From VAXT01 sp035318925 (GTDB lineage Bacteria; Actinomycetota; Thermoleophilia; Gaiellales; Gaiellaceae): a stretch of 44,759 nucleotides of DNA. The translations under genes were made by a program, and so were the position numbers. How positions within the stretch are numbered: position 1 is the first letter of the stretch; every line of letters starts with the position of its first letter. Location: positions 1 through 44,759 of the forward strand of contig DATHDS010000017.1 of NCBI GenBank assembly GCA_035318925.1. The letters run 5' to 3'. A model generated the notes under the pieces. It was not told where the DNA came from, did not search any database, and saw only the letters and a program-made list of their open reading frames with translations. Below are positions 1 to 8,414 of the stretch, piece by piece.

Positions 1-1019
1 ACGAGCTTCTCGACCGTGTCGAGCGACACGTCCAAGCCGTCGCGGCCACCCACGGCGTACAGCGTGTTGTCGATCGCCGCACCCCCGGGGAACGATCGCG
101 CGTGATTGAGGCTCGGAGCGGCCGACCACGTGTTCGCGCCGGGATCGAAGCTCTCGACGGCGTTCAATCCGGGGAACGGATTGCACGGAGTCGGAGTACA
201 CCCTCCCATCGCCCAGAGCTGACCGGCCGCAACCGCTGACCCCGGCACGTTCGTCGGCTCCGGCATGTCCTGCTTCTGAGTCCACGTATCTGACGCGATG
301 TTGTAGTCCCAGGTCGCGACCAGCGTCTCGTCGGGGTTCGTTCGACCTCCTGCGACCAGGAAGTGGCCATTGATGATCCCAAAGGCTGGGCCTCCGCGCG
401 CGATGGGACTCGGGGCAAGCTCGGTGAACGAGTTCGCGGCGGGGTCGTACTTCCAGGTCGCGTCCGAAACGGTGTCGATCGTCGACGCCGAATACCCGCC
501 GTTCAGGTAGATCTTCCCATCCGCCGAGTTGTAGCCCCCGGCCATCTGGTAACGCGGGCCCGGCATGGTCGCGCCCGAGCTCCACGTGTTCGTCGCAATG
601 TCGTAGATCAAGGTCGTGTCATAGACGATGATCGGATCCGGAGTTCGCGTCGCTCCACCGAAGACATAGATCTTGTTCGTCGGCGGGTAGTAGACCGCCG
701 TGGCGATCAGCGAAGGCTGCGGCATCGGCGTCATCGTCGTCCACGTGTCCGTCGACGGCGTGTAGCGGTAGACAACGTCCAACGTCGAGCCGACGTTCTC
801 CGGGAAGTGGTAGCCACCGAAGGCATAGACGTACGTCCCGTCGGTCACCGTTGCGGGCCCGAATAGCGTCTGTGGCAGCGGCGCGACGTCTTGCCAGGTA
901 CCGCCTGGGGACAACTGCGCCGATCCGGCCTTCGAGGCCGCCTGACCGATCGACGCCGACGCCAGCACCCCGACGGCAAGCGCCGCGAGCACAAGCGTGA
1001 TGGCAATGCGGTTCTTCAT
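1..1019 (-). CDS. Kelch-repeat secreted protein (C-terminus cut off by window edge)
   Basis: The minus-strand frame is open from the ATG at 1019 to the window edge, giving 339 codons without a stop. Residues 5-25 form a hydrophobic signal peptide or membrane anchor (ITLVLAALAVGVLA). The rest is a chain of about six Kelch blades, each with a YxFGG, YxxGG or AxGG turn followed about 20-25 residues later by a W (examples: VYAFGGYHF, IYVFGGATR, LYAVGGRDG). Such repeats fold as a beta-propeller, usually for protein or sugar binding outside the cell; no enzymatic motif is visible. A strong GGGAGGGAG ribosome site lies just before the ATG and a sigma70-like promoter lies at 1060-1089, so this gene has its own transcript. 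Ligand and full length are unknown. Confidence 0.85.
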   Translation of the reverse strand, partial: MKNRIAITLVLAALAVGVLASASIGQAASKAGSAQLSPGGTWQDVAPLPQTLFGPATVTDGTYVYAFGGYHFPENVGSTLDVVYRYTPSTDTWTTMTPMPQPSLIATAVYYPPTNKIYVFGGATRTPDPIIVYDTTLIYDIATNTWSSGATMPGPRYQMAGGYNSADGKIYLNGGYSASTIDTVSDATWKYDPAANSFTELAPSPIARGGPAFGIINGHFLVAGGRTNPDETLVATWDYNIASDTWTQKQDMPEPTNVPGSAVAAGQLWAMGGCTPTPCNPFPGLNAVESFDPGANTWSAAPSLNHARSFPGGAAIDNTLYAVGGRDGLDVSLDTVEKL

Positions 1020-1059
1020 GCTCCCTCCCTCCCCGGGATCAGTCTTGGTTTGAAGCCGT

Positions 1060-1089
1060 ATTGTCGAGAAAAGCACACAAACAAGTCAA
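1060..1089 (-). promoter_or_regulatory. sigma70-like promoter of the Kelch gene
   Basis: Read on the minus strand, TTGACT (1089-1084) is followed after 18 nt by GACAAT (1065-1060), close to the -35/-10 consensus. It sits about 40 nt upstream of the ATG at 1019, in the gap after the LCP gene stop. Confidence 0.5.
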
Positions 1090-1109
1090 GGATGGGCATG
1101 AATTGCCGC

Positions 1110-2264
1110 CTACCGGCAGCCCGAGCCGTATGCCGACCCCGGCAAGGGCGGCTGCGGCGCCGATTGGCCCAGGAACGCCGCAACGGTCCGCCGCGCCTCT
1201 TCGTCAGGCTGGAGATAGCTGCCGAAGGTCGGAGTTCCGCCGAGCCGGCAGTGCAGCTCGTTTCCGCTCCGCTTCTTGACGAGCGCGATCTGGATCAGCT
1301 GGCCCGCCGAGAGGTCCGTCGTCAACGGGCGCATGATGTCGTCGCCGATGAAGGGCAGCTTGACGAGAACGCCCGGGCTCGTCAGCTTCGAGAGCAGGGC
1401 CTGGATCACCTCCTGCTGGCGCTCGGTGCGGGTGATGTCGCTCTCGCCGGGGTTCAACTTGTTCTCGCGGATCCGCGAGTAGACGCGCGCCCGCTTCCCG
1501 TTCATGTGCTGGCGGCCCTTCGCGAACCGCCAGCCCTGCCAACGGTCGCAGCGGGCCTGGGTCTTGTACGGGCAGTCGAACTTGTTCGAGAGGATCGGAT
1601 GCGCCACGTTGATGTCCACGCCGCCGACCTTGTCGATGACCTTGGTGAACGCGTCGAAGTCGACCACGACGACGTGGTTCACCTCGACGTCGGTGAACCT
1701 GCGAACCGTGCGGATCGCGAGGGAGGGCCCGCCGAGCTGGAAGGCCACGTTGATCTTGTCGAAGCCGTGGCCGGGAACGTCCACGCGCAGATCGCGCGGG
1801 ATCGAGAGGTAATTCAGACGTCCCTTGCCGGGGTCGGTGCGCAGGAGCATGATCGAGTCCGAGCGCTCGAAGCCCTGGCGCACCTTGATCCTTGACGAGT
1901 GGTCGGTGCCGAAGAGGGCGATCACGGTCGGGTGCGAGAGGATGAGCCCGCTCTGGGAGACGAGCGCGGCTTTGGCCGACCGCGGGAGGCGCTTGTTCGC
2001 GGCCTGCGCGCCGCTGCGGAGCGCGAGGTAGCTGGCGACCCCCCAGACGAGCACGAGGACGAAGAAGACGACGACGCCGACCAGGATGCGGCGGCGCCAG
2101 TTGGCCTTTCCCTTCGCCTTCGGCGGCTTCGGTCCGGGGCCCTTGAAGCGGAAGGGCTTCCGGTCGGTGCGGGCCGGGGTGCGCTCCGGTTTCGGCAGCG
2201 TCGGCACCCGGCCCTTCACGCGCCCGCCACGGTAGACGCGGTAGGGCTTTTCTCCCTGGGCCAT
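1110..2264 (-). CDS. LytR-CpsA-Psr (LCP) family cell-wall glycopolymer ligase
   Basis: A 384-residue protein. LCP enzymes move undecaprenyl-linked glycopolymers onto peptidoglycan at the outer face of the membrane. Residues 1-57 are a basic, proline-rich cytoplasmic tail, residues 60-81 are one membrane helix (ILVGVVVFFVLVLVWGVASYL), and the LCP domain starts near residue 113 (ALFGTDHSS). Typical motifs follow: ERSDSIMLL near 133-141, the arginine pair in SIPRDLRVDVPG (R158, R160), KINVAF, GVDINV and the late YSRIRE arginines. The frame is open much further upstream (to 3365), but only as the antisense of the ROK kinase gene, so the ATG at 2264 beside the divergent promoter gap is preferred. 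The start codons of this gene and the ROK gene are 21 bp apart, implying a shared divergent control region. Confidence 0.9.
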   Translation of the reverse strand: MAQGEKPYRVYRGGRVKGRVPTLPKPERTPARTDRKPFRFKGPGPKPPKAKGKANWRRRILVGVVVFFVLVLVWGVASYLALRSGAQAANKRLPRSAKAALVSQSGLILSHPTVIALFGTDHSSRIKVRQGFERSDSIMLLRTDPGKGRLNYLSIPRDLRVDVPGHGFDKINVAFQLGGPSLAIRTVRRFTDVEVNHVVVVDFDAFTKVIDKVGGVDINVAHPILSNKFDCPYKTQARCDRWQGWRFAKGRQHMNGKRARVYSRIRENKLNPGESDITRTERQQEVIQALLSKLTSPGVLVKLPFIGDDIMRPLTTDLSAGQLIQIALVKKRSGNELHCRLGGTPTFGSYLQPDEEARRTVAAFLGQSAPQPPLPGSAYGSGCR

Positions 2265-2285
2265 TCGGCGGCGTATCGTAGCCGC

Positions 2286-3194
2286 GTGGCGGACGCGCGG
2301 ACGATCGGTGTCGACGTGGGCGGGACGAAGATCGCAGCCGGTGTCGTCGACCGCGAGGGCGGGATCGAGGGGCGGCTCGAGCGCCCGACGCCCACCGAGT
2401 CCCAGCAGGATCTGCTCGCCGCGCTGGACGAAATGGTCGAGGAGCTGCGCGCCGAGGACGTGGCGGCGATCGGCTTCGGGCTCCCGTCGACGATCGACCA
2501 GCGCTCGGGCCGGGCGATCTCGTCCGTGCACATTCCGCTCGCCGACCTCGACTTCCGCGACCGTATGCGTGAGCGCTTCTCGCTCCCCGTCGGGATCGAC
2601 AACGATGCGAACGCGGCGACGCTCGCCGAGTGGCAGATTGGCGCGGGCCGCGGGACGCGCTACATGGTGATGCTCACCCTCGGGACCGGTGTCGGCGGCG
2701 GGCTCGTCCTCGACGGGAAGCTGTATCGCGGCGCGGTCGGCGCCGCCGCGGAGCTCGGCCACATGGTGTTGGTGTACGGCGGGGAGCCGTGCGGCGGCAC
2801 CTGCCAGGGCCACGGCCACTTCGAGCAGTTCGCGTCGGGACGCGCGGCCGACCGGGCTGCCAGGGAGATCCTGGGCGAGCCCGCGGGGGCGCGCGAGCTC
2901 GTCACGGCGGCGCGGGAGGGCAACGATGCGGCACTCGAGGCGATGCAGGAGATCGGCCGCCGGCTGGGCGCCGGGATCGGCACCCTCGTCAACGTGTTCG
3001 ACCCCGAGCTCGTCGTCGTCGGCGGCGGATTCTCGAGCGCACTCGACCTCTTGCTCGAGCCGGCCCGCGAGGTCGTCGCCCAGGAAGCGTTGCCGCCGGG
3101 GAGAACGTCCGCGCGGATCGTCCCGGCCGAGCTCGGTTCCGAGGCAGGACTGATCGGAGCGGGGCTCGTCGGGTTCGAAGCGCTGGACGGCTAA
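2286..3194 (+). CDS. ROK-family sugar kinase, probably glucokinase
   Basis: Starts at GTG 2286 and gives 302 residues, the usual ROK length. It would phosphorylate a hexose, most likely glucose, using ATP in the cytoplasm. The N-terminal phosphate-binding motif VDVGGTK lies at 9-15, followed by IDNDANAATLAEW (catalytic Asp region), LTLGTGVGGGLVLDG and AAAELGHMVL. The zinc-binding segment reads HMVLVYGGEPCGGTCQGHGHFE: two of the usual cysteines are present, and one is replaced by His as in some actinobacterial glucokinases. The longer upstream open frame is a shadow of the LCP gene. The stop abuts the GTG of rsmI, so the two are probably co-transcribed. Substrate specificity cannot be read with certainty. 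Confidence 0.9.
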   Translation: MADARTIGVDVGGTKIAAGVVDREGGIEGRLERPTPTESQQDLLAALDEMVEELRAEDVAAIGFGLPSTIDQRSGRAISSVHIPLADLDFRDRMRERFSLPVGIDNDANAATLAEWQIGAGRGTRYMVMLTLGTGVGGGLVLDGKLYRGAVGAAAELGHMVLVYGGEPCGGTCQGHGHFEQFASGRAADRAAREILGEPAGARELVTAAREGNDAALEAMQEIGRRLGAGIGTLVNVFDPELVVVGGGFSSALDLLLEPAREVVAQEALPPGRTSARIVPAELGSEAGLIGAGLVGFEALDG

Positions 3195-3998
3195 GTGCCG
3201 CTCCTCGTCTGCGCGACGCCGATCGGGAACCTCGAGGACGTCACGCTCCGCGTCCTGCGCGAGCTCGCCGAGGCCGACCTCGTCCTGTGCGAGGACACGC
3301 GGCGGACGCGGATCCTGCTCGAGCGGCACGGGATCGATGCGCGGCCGCTCAGCTACCACGAGCACAACGAGGCCGAGCGGACGGCCCAGGTGCTGCCCCG
3401 GCTCGAGGCCGGCGAGCGGATTGCGCTGACGAGCGACGCCGGCCTACCGGGCGTGAGCGATCCCGGGGCCCGGCTCATCTCCGCAGCACTCGAGGCGGGC
3501 GTGCCGGTGACCGTCCTGCCCGGGGCCTCGGCGGTCGAGACGGCGCTCGTCGCGAGCGGTCTCGTCGGCGAGCGCTTCCAGTTCGTCGGGTACCTGCCGC
3601 GAGGCGAGCGAGCGCGGGCGGCGCTGTGGGACGAGCTCGCACGGTGGCCGCATCCCGTGGTGGCGTTCGAGTCGCCGCGCCGGCTGCCTGCGAGCCTCGC
3701 CTCGCTCGCTGCGGCGATGCCCGAGCGGCCGGTCGCGGTCTGCCGGGAGCTGACGAAGCGCTTCGAGGAGGTGATCCGCGGGACTGCCGCGGAGGTGGCC
3801 GCGCGGGTCGCGGAGCCTCCGAAGGGCGAGATCACGCTCGTGCTCGGGGAGCTCGAGCCGGTGTCTGGCGACGAGGGGGAGGCGCTTGCCGCGGTGGCCG
3901 AGCTCGTGCAGGCAGGAGCGGGGCGACGACAGGCGGCAGACGTCGTCTCCCGTCTGACCGGCCTGGCTCGGAACAAGCTCTACCGAGCCTCCCTGTAA
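3195..3998 (+). CDS. rsmI: 16S rRNA (cytidine1402-2'-O)-methyltransferase
   Basis: A 267-residue protein of the tetrapyrrole-methylase fold. RsmI methylates the 2'-O of C1402 in the decoding centre of 16S rRNA using S-adenosylmethionine. Diagnostic stretches are LLVCATPIGNLED near the start, LCEDTRRT, YHEHNE, the SAM-site LTSDAGLPGVSDPGARL, LPGASAVETAL, and FESPRRLPASL in the second half. The GTG start follows directly after the TAA of the ROK kinase (no gap), implying translational coupling. The gene ends at TAA 3996-3998 and is followed at once by the promoter of the next gene. The neighbourhood with metG, tatD and rsmA is conserved in Actinomycetota. Confidence 0.96.
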   Translation: MPLLVCATPIGNLEDVTLRVLRELAEADLVLCEDTRRTRILLERHGIDARPLSYHEHNEAERTAQVLPRLEAGERIALTSDAGLPGVSDPGARLISAALEAGVPVTVLPGASAVETALVASGLVGERFQFVGYLPRGERARAALWDELARWPHPVVAFESPRRLPASLASLAAAMPERPVAVCRELTKRFEEVIRGTAAEVAARVAEPPKGEITLVLGELEPVSGDEGEALAAVAELVQAGAGRRQAADVVSRLTGLARNKLYRASL

Positions 3999-4063
3999 TC
4001 AAATTTGACAACAGCCGACCTACTCGGTATCTTGCCTGCGCGTGGTTTTCAAATCTGGCAACA
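3999..4063 (+). repeat. short direct repeat around the M23 gene start
   Basis: TCAAATTTGACAACA (3999-4013) recurs as TCAAATCTGGCAACA (4049-4063), 13 of 15 identical and exactly 50 bp apart. The first copy contains the -35 box and the second lies in the first codons of the gene. It may be a binding site for a regulator or a small local duplication. Confidence 0.5.
4005..4033 (+). promoter_or_regulatory. sigma70 promoter, probably leaderless, of the M23 gene
   Basis: TTGACA (4005-4010), a 17-nt spacer, then TATCTT (4028-4033): a near-consensus housekeeping promoter. The GTG start at 4042 is 8 nt after the -10 box, where transcription would begin, so the message is likely leaderless. No Shine-Dalgarno sequence is visible. 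Confidence 0.6.
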
Positions 4064-5304
4064 TTCTCATCGTGTTCGCGGCCGTGCTGCTCGTCGCCCT
4101 CGCCCAGGTCCCGCGCGCGGCTGCGTGGAGCTGGCCGGTCGAGGGGCCGGTGCTGAGGCCGTTCGTCGCAGGGGACGACCCGTATGCGGGCGGCCAGCAT
4201 CGCGGGATCGACATCGGGGCTGCGGCTGGAGCCGGCGTGCGCGCTCCGGCGACCGGAGTCGTCTCCTTCGCAGGCCACCTGCCGCGCGAGGGGCTTTGTC
4301 TGACGATCCGTACGCAAGACGGCTACTCGGTGACCCTGATTCACCTCGGATCGATCGGCCTTCCGGTGGGCACTGCGGTTGGCGAAAGCGAGGTCGTGGG
4401 CACGATCGGGCCGACTGGAGATCCGGAATGGCCCGAGCCGTACGTCCATCTCGGCATCCGGCTGACCGCCGATCCGAACGGGTACGTCGACCCGCTGTCC
4501 CTGCTGCCGGTCCGGCCGGCCGCTCCGCCGCCTCCGCCTGAACGTGAACCGGTCGCTCCACCGGTTGCCCGGCCGGCGCCGCCTGCGTCGAAGCCGCCGC
4601 CCCGGATGCCCAAGCGGTTGCTGGTGCCTCCATCATCGGCGCGTGTTCGCCGCACGCCTCGCGCGCAGTCGCTCCGTACAGCCGCGCCGCACGTGCACTC
4701 CAGGCCCGCGCCGGCTGCGCCGGTCGCCCGGGGAGGCCTGCATTCGGCACGCGGCCGGGCTCGCTCGCAGGGGTCGATGGCCAGGCAGCCCATCATCGCC
4801 CCGACTCCGACGGGCGAGCCCGAGACACCCGGTCCTCGCGCGCGCTCGAGTCGCCATGACGTCGCCGGCGGGGTCCCGGCACGCCCTTCCGCGGCGCGCC
4901 GCGATGAGCCCCGACCGCTCTCGAGGCGGGCCTTCCTGTTCCCGCTCGGCGCGCTCGGGCTTGCCCTGGTCGCCGTCGGAGCGCTCTGGCGGCGGTCGCC
5001 ACTCCGCGTGCCGGCGCCCGAGGGCTTTGCCCGCTACCCCCTCCGTAAGATGTCTCTCCCTGAGCCCGCCCTGGAGGAGCGCCTCGCCCGACCGTCAACA
5101 ACAGCGGATTCTGATCGCCGTCGCGTGGCCGTACGCGAACGGCCCGCGGCATCTCGGTCATGTCGCCGGCTTCGGCGTGCCCTCCGACATCACGGCCCGC
5201 TATCACCGGCTCCGAGGCGATCAGGTGCTGATGGTCAGCGGCACCGACGAGCACGGAACGCCCGTCATGGTCACGGCCGATCGCGAAGGTCTGTCGCCGC
5301 GTGA
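4042..5304 (+). CDS. M23 (LytM-like) peptidoglycan peptidase-family protein with proline-rich tail
   Basis: GTG start 4042; signal peptide or anchor at residues 8-28 (LIVFAAVLLVALAQVPRAAA). The M23 domain covers about residues 30-155: HRGID gives the first zinc ligands, LIHLGS carries a conserved His, and PYVHLGIR gives the last zinc His. The usual HxH of the final motif is here YVH, so the first His is replaced by Tyr and activity may differ from a standard endopeptidase. Residues about 160-290 are Pro/Ala/Arg-rich and probably wall-spanning. Near residue 295 comes SRRAFLFPLGALGLALVAVG, a hydrophobic segment with a Tat-like start. No in-frame stop occurs before 5304, about 200 nt inside metG, so the true C-terminus is uncertain: long overlap, sequencing indel, or frameshift near 5050-5110. 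Confidence 0.7.
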   Translation: MVFKSGNILIVFAAVLLVALAQVPRAAAWSWPVEGPVLRPFVAGDDPYAGGQHRGIDIGAAAGAGVRAPATGVVSFAGHLPREGLCLTIRTQDGYSVTLIHLGSIGLPVGTAVGESEVVGTIGPTGDPEWPEPYVHLGIRLTADPNGYVDPLSLLPVRPAAPPPPPEREPVAPPVARPAPPASKPPPRMPKRLLVPPSSARVRRTPRAQSLRTAAPHVHSRPAPAAPVARGGLHSARGRARSQGSMARQPIIAPTPTGEPETPGPRARSSRHDVAGGVPARPSAARRDEPRPLSRRAFLFPLGALGLALVAVGALWRRSPLRVPAPEGFARYPLRKMSLPEPALEERLARPSTTADSDRRRVAVRERPAASRSCRRLRRALRHHGPLSPAPRRSGADGQRHRRARNARHGHGRSRRSVAA

Positions 5305-6892
5305 GACCGCTGATCGCTACAGCCGTGTCATCCGCGAGGACCTGCGAAATCTCGGGCTCTCGTACGACCTCTTCACTCGGACGACGACGCACAACCACTA
5401 CCGGGTCGTGCAGGACCTCTTCAAGACCGTCTACGAGAACGGCTACATCGTCGAGAAGACGACGATGGGTGCGTTCTCCGCCGCGACCGGCCACACGCTG
5501 CCCGACCGCTACATCGAAGGGACGTGTCCGATCTGTGGCTTCGAGTCGGCTCGGGGCGACCAGTGCGACAACTGCGGCAACCAGCTCGACCCGATTGACC
5601 TGATCAACCCGAGGTCGAAGGTCGACGGGCAACCGCCGGTCTTCAGGGAGACGCAGCACTTGTTCCTCGACCTGCCGGCGTTTGCCGAGCAGTTGACGGA
5701 GTGGATCGAGGGCCAGCAGCACTGGCGCACGAACGTCAAGAACTTCTCTCTCAACCTGCTCAAGGAGGTCAAGCCGCGCCCGATCACGCGCGATCTCAAC
5801 TGGGGCGTCCCCATCCCCGTTCCTCCGGAGTACGCCGAGAACGAGGAAAAGCGGATCTACGTCTGGTTCGACGCCGTCATCGGGTACCTGTCGGCGGCGG
5901 TCGAATGGGCGGCGAACCGGGGCACGCCCGAGGCCTGGCGCGAGTGGTGGCAGGACCCCGAGGCGCGCCACGCGTACTTCATGGGCAAGGACAACATCGT
6001 CTTCCACACGGTCATCTGGCCGAGCATCCTGCTCGGGTACGGGGAAGGTGGCGAGATCGGCGCAGGCAAGGGGCCGCTGACGCTGCCGACGGACGTCGTG
6101 GCGAGCGAGTTCCTGACCATGGAGGGCAAGCAGTTCAGCGTCAGCCGCGGCGTGGCGATCGACGTCGGCGACTTCCTCGGCCGCTACGACCCCGACCCGC
6201 TGCGCTACTTCCTGACCGCCGCCGGGCCCGAGACGCAGGACAGCGACTTCACGTGGGCCGAGTTCGTGCGCCGAAACAACGACGAGCTCGTCGCGAACTG
6301 GGGGAACCTCGTCAATCGGACGCTGGCCTCGGTGAACCGGAGCTTCGGGGCCGTCCCCGAGCCGGGCGAGCTGACCGAGGAAGACCGTCGCCTGCTCACA
6401 GAGATCGAGTCCGGCTTCGACACGGTCGGCGAGGCGATCGAGGCGGCCCGCTTCAAGGCCGCGCTCGCCGAAGCGATGCGACTGGCGTCGCTCGTCAACC
6501 AGTACACGAGCGAGCAGGCACCGTGGGCTCTGATCGAGAGCGACCGGGAGCGGGTGGGCACGATCCTCTACGTCAGCCTGCGCGCGATCGACAGCCTGAA
6601 GACGATGTTCACCCCGTTCCTCCCCTTCTCGTCGCAGACGCTCCACGAGCTGCTCGGCTACGAGGGAACGATCGCCGGGCCGCTCGAGCTGCGCGAAGTC
6701 GGCGAGGAAGGCGACGAGCACGAGGTGCTGACCGGGGACTATGAGAGCTGGGCGGGGACTTGGGCACCGAGTGCCCTCGAGCCCGGCCGCGAGCTGCCGA
6801 AGCCGAAGCCGCTCTTCAAGAAGCTCGATCCCGAGCAGGTCGTCAGCGAGGAGCTCGCTCGAATGCAGGAGCGGGCCGCGACCCCGGCGTGA
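5027..6892 (+). CDS. metG: methionyl-tRNA synthetase (start codon unresolved)
   Basis: Charges tRNA-Met with methionine. The conserved protein begins RILIAVAWPYANG at 5105, with HIGH-type motif PRHLGH, a zinc knuckle CPICGF...CDNCG near 5527-5577, the catalytic-core ending IYVWFDAVIGYLSA, and a KMSKS-type loop EGKQFSVSRG near 6121-6150. It lacks the C-terminal tRNA-binding domain found in some MetRS. The only canonical in-frame start upstream is TTG 5027 (621 residues), which would add an atypical Arg/Ser-rich leader and has a poorly spaced ribosome site. A good ribosome site GGAGGAGC (5073-5080) and a -10-like TAAGAT (5046-5051) lie downstream of that TTG, while ATG 5050 is in the wrong frame. 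A one-base error or a rare start such as ATT 5108 is therefore possible. The stop overlaps tatD by 4 bp. Confidence 0.93.
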   Translation: MPATPSVRCLSLSPPWRSASPDRQQQRILIAVAWPYANGPRHLGHVAGFGVPSDITARYHRLRGDQVLMVSGTDEHGTPVMVTADREGLSPRETADRYSRVIREDLRNLGLSYDLFTRTTTHNHYRVVQDLFKTVYENGYIVEKTTMGAFSAATGHTLPDRYIEGTCPICGFESARGDQCDNCGNQLDPIDLINPRSKVDGQPPVFRETQHLFLDLPAFAEQLTEWIEGQQHWRTNVKNFSLNLLKEVKPRPITRDLNWGVPIPVPPEYAENEEKRIYVWFDAVIGYLSAAVEWAANRGTPEAWREWWQDPEARHAYFMGKDNIVFHTVIWPSILLGYGEGGEIGAGKGPLTLPTDVVASEFLTMEGKQFSVSRGVAIDVGDFLGRYDPDPLRYFLTAAGPETQDSDFTWAEFVRRNNDELVANWGNLVNRTLASVNRSFGAVPEPGELTEEDRRLLTEIESGFDTVGEAIEAARFKAALAEAMRLASLVNQYTSEQAPWALIESDRERVGTILYVSLRAIDSLKTMFTPFLPFSSQTLHELLGYEGTIAGPLELREVGEEGDEHEVLTGDYESWAGTWAPSALEPGRELPKPKPLFKKLDPEQVVSEELARMQERAATPA

Positions 6893-7635
6893 TCGACACG
6901 CATGCGCACCTCGACGCGTGCGCCGACCGTCCCTCCGCCCTCATCCGCCGTGCGCGCGCAGCGGGCGTCGAGCGGATCGTCACCGTCGGCACCGGCATCG
7001 ACTCGTGCCGGGCGGCGCTCGAGCTCGCGCAGCGGCACGAGGAAGTCTTCGCCGCGCTGGGCATCGACCCACACCAGGCGACCGACCACGAGGCCTCGCG
7101 GATCGGCGAGCTGCGCGAGTTGCTCGACCACGAGCGCGTCGTCGCGGTGGGGGAGACCGGGCTCGACTACTTCCGCGACGGTTCCGCCCGCGATCGGCAG
7201 CGGAAGCTCTTCGACGCCCAGCTCGCACTCGCGTCCGAGCTCAGCAAGCCCGTCGTGATCCACGCGCGCGAGGCAGACCGCGAAACGGCCGCCGCGCTCG
7301 CGAGTTTCCCCGGCACCGTCGTCATGCACTGCTTCTCCTCTCCGGGCCTCCTCGCGACCGTGCTCGAGCGCGGGTACTACGTCTCGTTCGCCGGGAACGT
7401 CACGTACCCGAAGGCGAACGACCTGCGCTCTGCGGCGGCCCAGGTGCCCGCGGAGCGGATCCTTGCCGAGACGGACAGCCCGTACCTCGCTCCGCAGCTG
7501 CGCCGGGGCCGCCCGAACGAGCCCGCGAACGTCATGTTGACGGTCGCCGCCCTCGCCGAGGTGCGGCGTGAGGACGCAGACGAGCTCGGGGCGCAAATCG
7601 ACGCGAACGCCTCTGCGGCATTCTCGCTCCCGTGA
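6889..7635 (+). CDS. tatD: TatD-family metal-dependent deoxyribonuclease
   Basis: GTG 6889 overlaps the metG stop (GTGA), giving 248 residues. TatD proteins are TIM-barrel nucleases or hydrolases with two metals, implicated in 3'-5' DNA trimming and repair. Metal ligands are visible in order: IDTHAHLD at the N-terminus (HxH), the Glu in VAVGETGLDYF, the His in PVVIHAREA, the His in VVMHCFSS and the Asp in LAETDSPYLAP. It is slightly shorter than E. coli TatD but complete. It lies between metG and rsmA, its usual place in Actinomycetota; the rpf gene often found between tatD and rsmA in that phylum is absent. The stop overlaps the rsmA GTG by 4 bp, indicating a translationally coupled operon. 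Confidence 0.93.
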   Translation: MIDTHAHLDACADRPSALIRRARAAGVERIVTVGTGIDSCRAALELAQRHEEVFAALGIDPHQATDHEASRIGELRELLDHERVVAVGETGLDYFRDGSARDRQRKLFDAQLALASELSKPVVIHAREADRETAAALASFPGTVVMHCFSSPGLLATVLERGYYVSFAGNVTYPKANDLRSAAAQVPAERILAETDSPYLAPQLRRGRPNEPANVMLTVAALAEVRREDADELGAQIDANASAAFSLP

Positions 7636-8414
7636 GACTGCCCGTCTTCCCGAATCGTGCTCTCGGGCAGCACTTCCTCATCGACGAGAACATCCTCGGC
7701 GTCATCGGGCGCCTCGCCGGTCTCGAGGCGGACGACGTCGTGCTCGAGGTCGGCCCTGGGCTCGGCGTCCTGACCGCGTACCTCGCCGGGCGCGTCGCAC
7801 GCGTCCACGCCGTCGAGCTCGACCGTGCGCTCGAGCCGCACCTCGCCGAACGGCTGGCGGGTCATTCGAACGTCGACGTCCATATCGGCGACGCGCTTCG
7901 CCTTGATCTCCGTGCGCTCGAGCCGCCGCCGGGCAAGCTCGTCGCCAACCTCCCGTACAACATCGCGACGTCGCTCGTCGTCGAGAGCCTGGACGGGCTG
8001 CCGAGCATCGGCCACTGGACGGTGATGGTCCAGCGGGAGGTCGCCGACCGGTTCTTCGCCGCCCCGAGCACGAAGGCGTACGGCGCGGTCTCGGTACTCG
8101 TCCAGCTCGTGACCGAGAAGACCGGCTTCCACCCCGTGGCGCGCACGGTCTTCCGTCCGCAGCCGAACGTCGACTCGGCGCTCGTCGCCTTCCGCCGGAC
8201 CGGGCTGCCCGAGGCATACCCCGAGGTCAAGCGTGTCGTCGAAGCCGCCTTTGCGCACCGCCGGAAGACGCTCCCGAACTCCCTCGAGCTCTCGAGCCTC
8301 GCCTCGCGGCCCCGCGCAGCGGAGGCGCTGGAAGCGATCGGCCGGCCGGCCGACATCCGAGCCGAGGCGCTCGAGCCGAGCGAGTTCGTCGCCCTGGCCG
8401 AGGCGCTCCGGTGA
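7632..8414 (+). CDS. rsmA: 16S rRNA A1518/A1519 dimethyltransferase
   Basis: GTG 7632, 260 residues. RsmA (KsgA) dimethylates two adjacent adenines in helix 45 of 16S rRNA late in small-subunit assembly. Visible signatures are the N-terminal RALGQHFLIDENIL, SAM motif I LEVGPGLGVLT, VHAVELDRAL with the acidic ribose-binding residue, the catalytic-site motif NLPYNIATSLV, MVQREVADR and FRPQPNVDSALV. The small C-terminal domain starts near the EVKRVVEAAFAHRRK stretch. It sits in the tight chain tatD-rsmA-ispE with GTGA overlaps on both sides, so all three are almost certainly one transcript. Confidence 0.96.
   Translation: MRLPVFPNRALGQHFLIDENILGVIGRLAGLEADDVVLEVGPGLGVLTAYLAGRVARVHAVELDRALEPHLAERLAGHSNVDVHIGDALRLDLRALEPPPGKLVANLPYNIATSLVVESLDGLPSIGHWTVMVQREVADRFFAAPSTKAYGAVSVLVQLVTEKTGFHPVARTVFRPQPNVDSALVAFRRTGLPEAYPEVKRVVEAAFAHRRKTLPNSLELSSLASRPRAAEALEAIGRPADIRAEALEPSEFVALAEALR

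Noticed and set aside
2265..3365. N-terminal extension of the LCP protein on the minus strand
   Set aside because: It is purely the antisense of the ROK kinase gene; the LCP membrane helix and domain fit a start at 2264.
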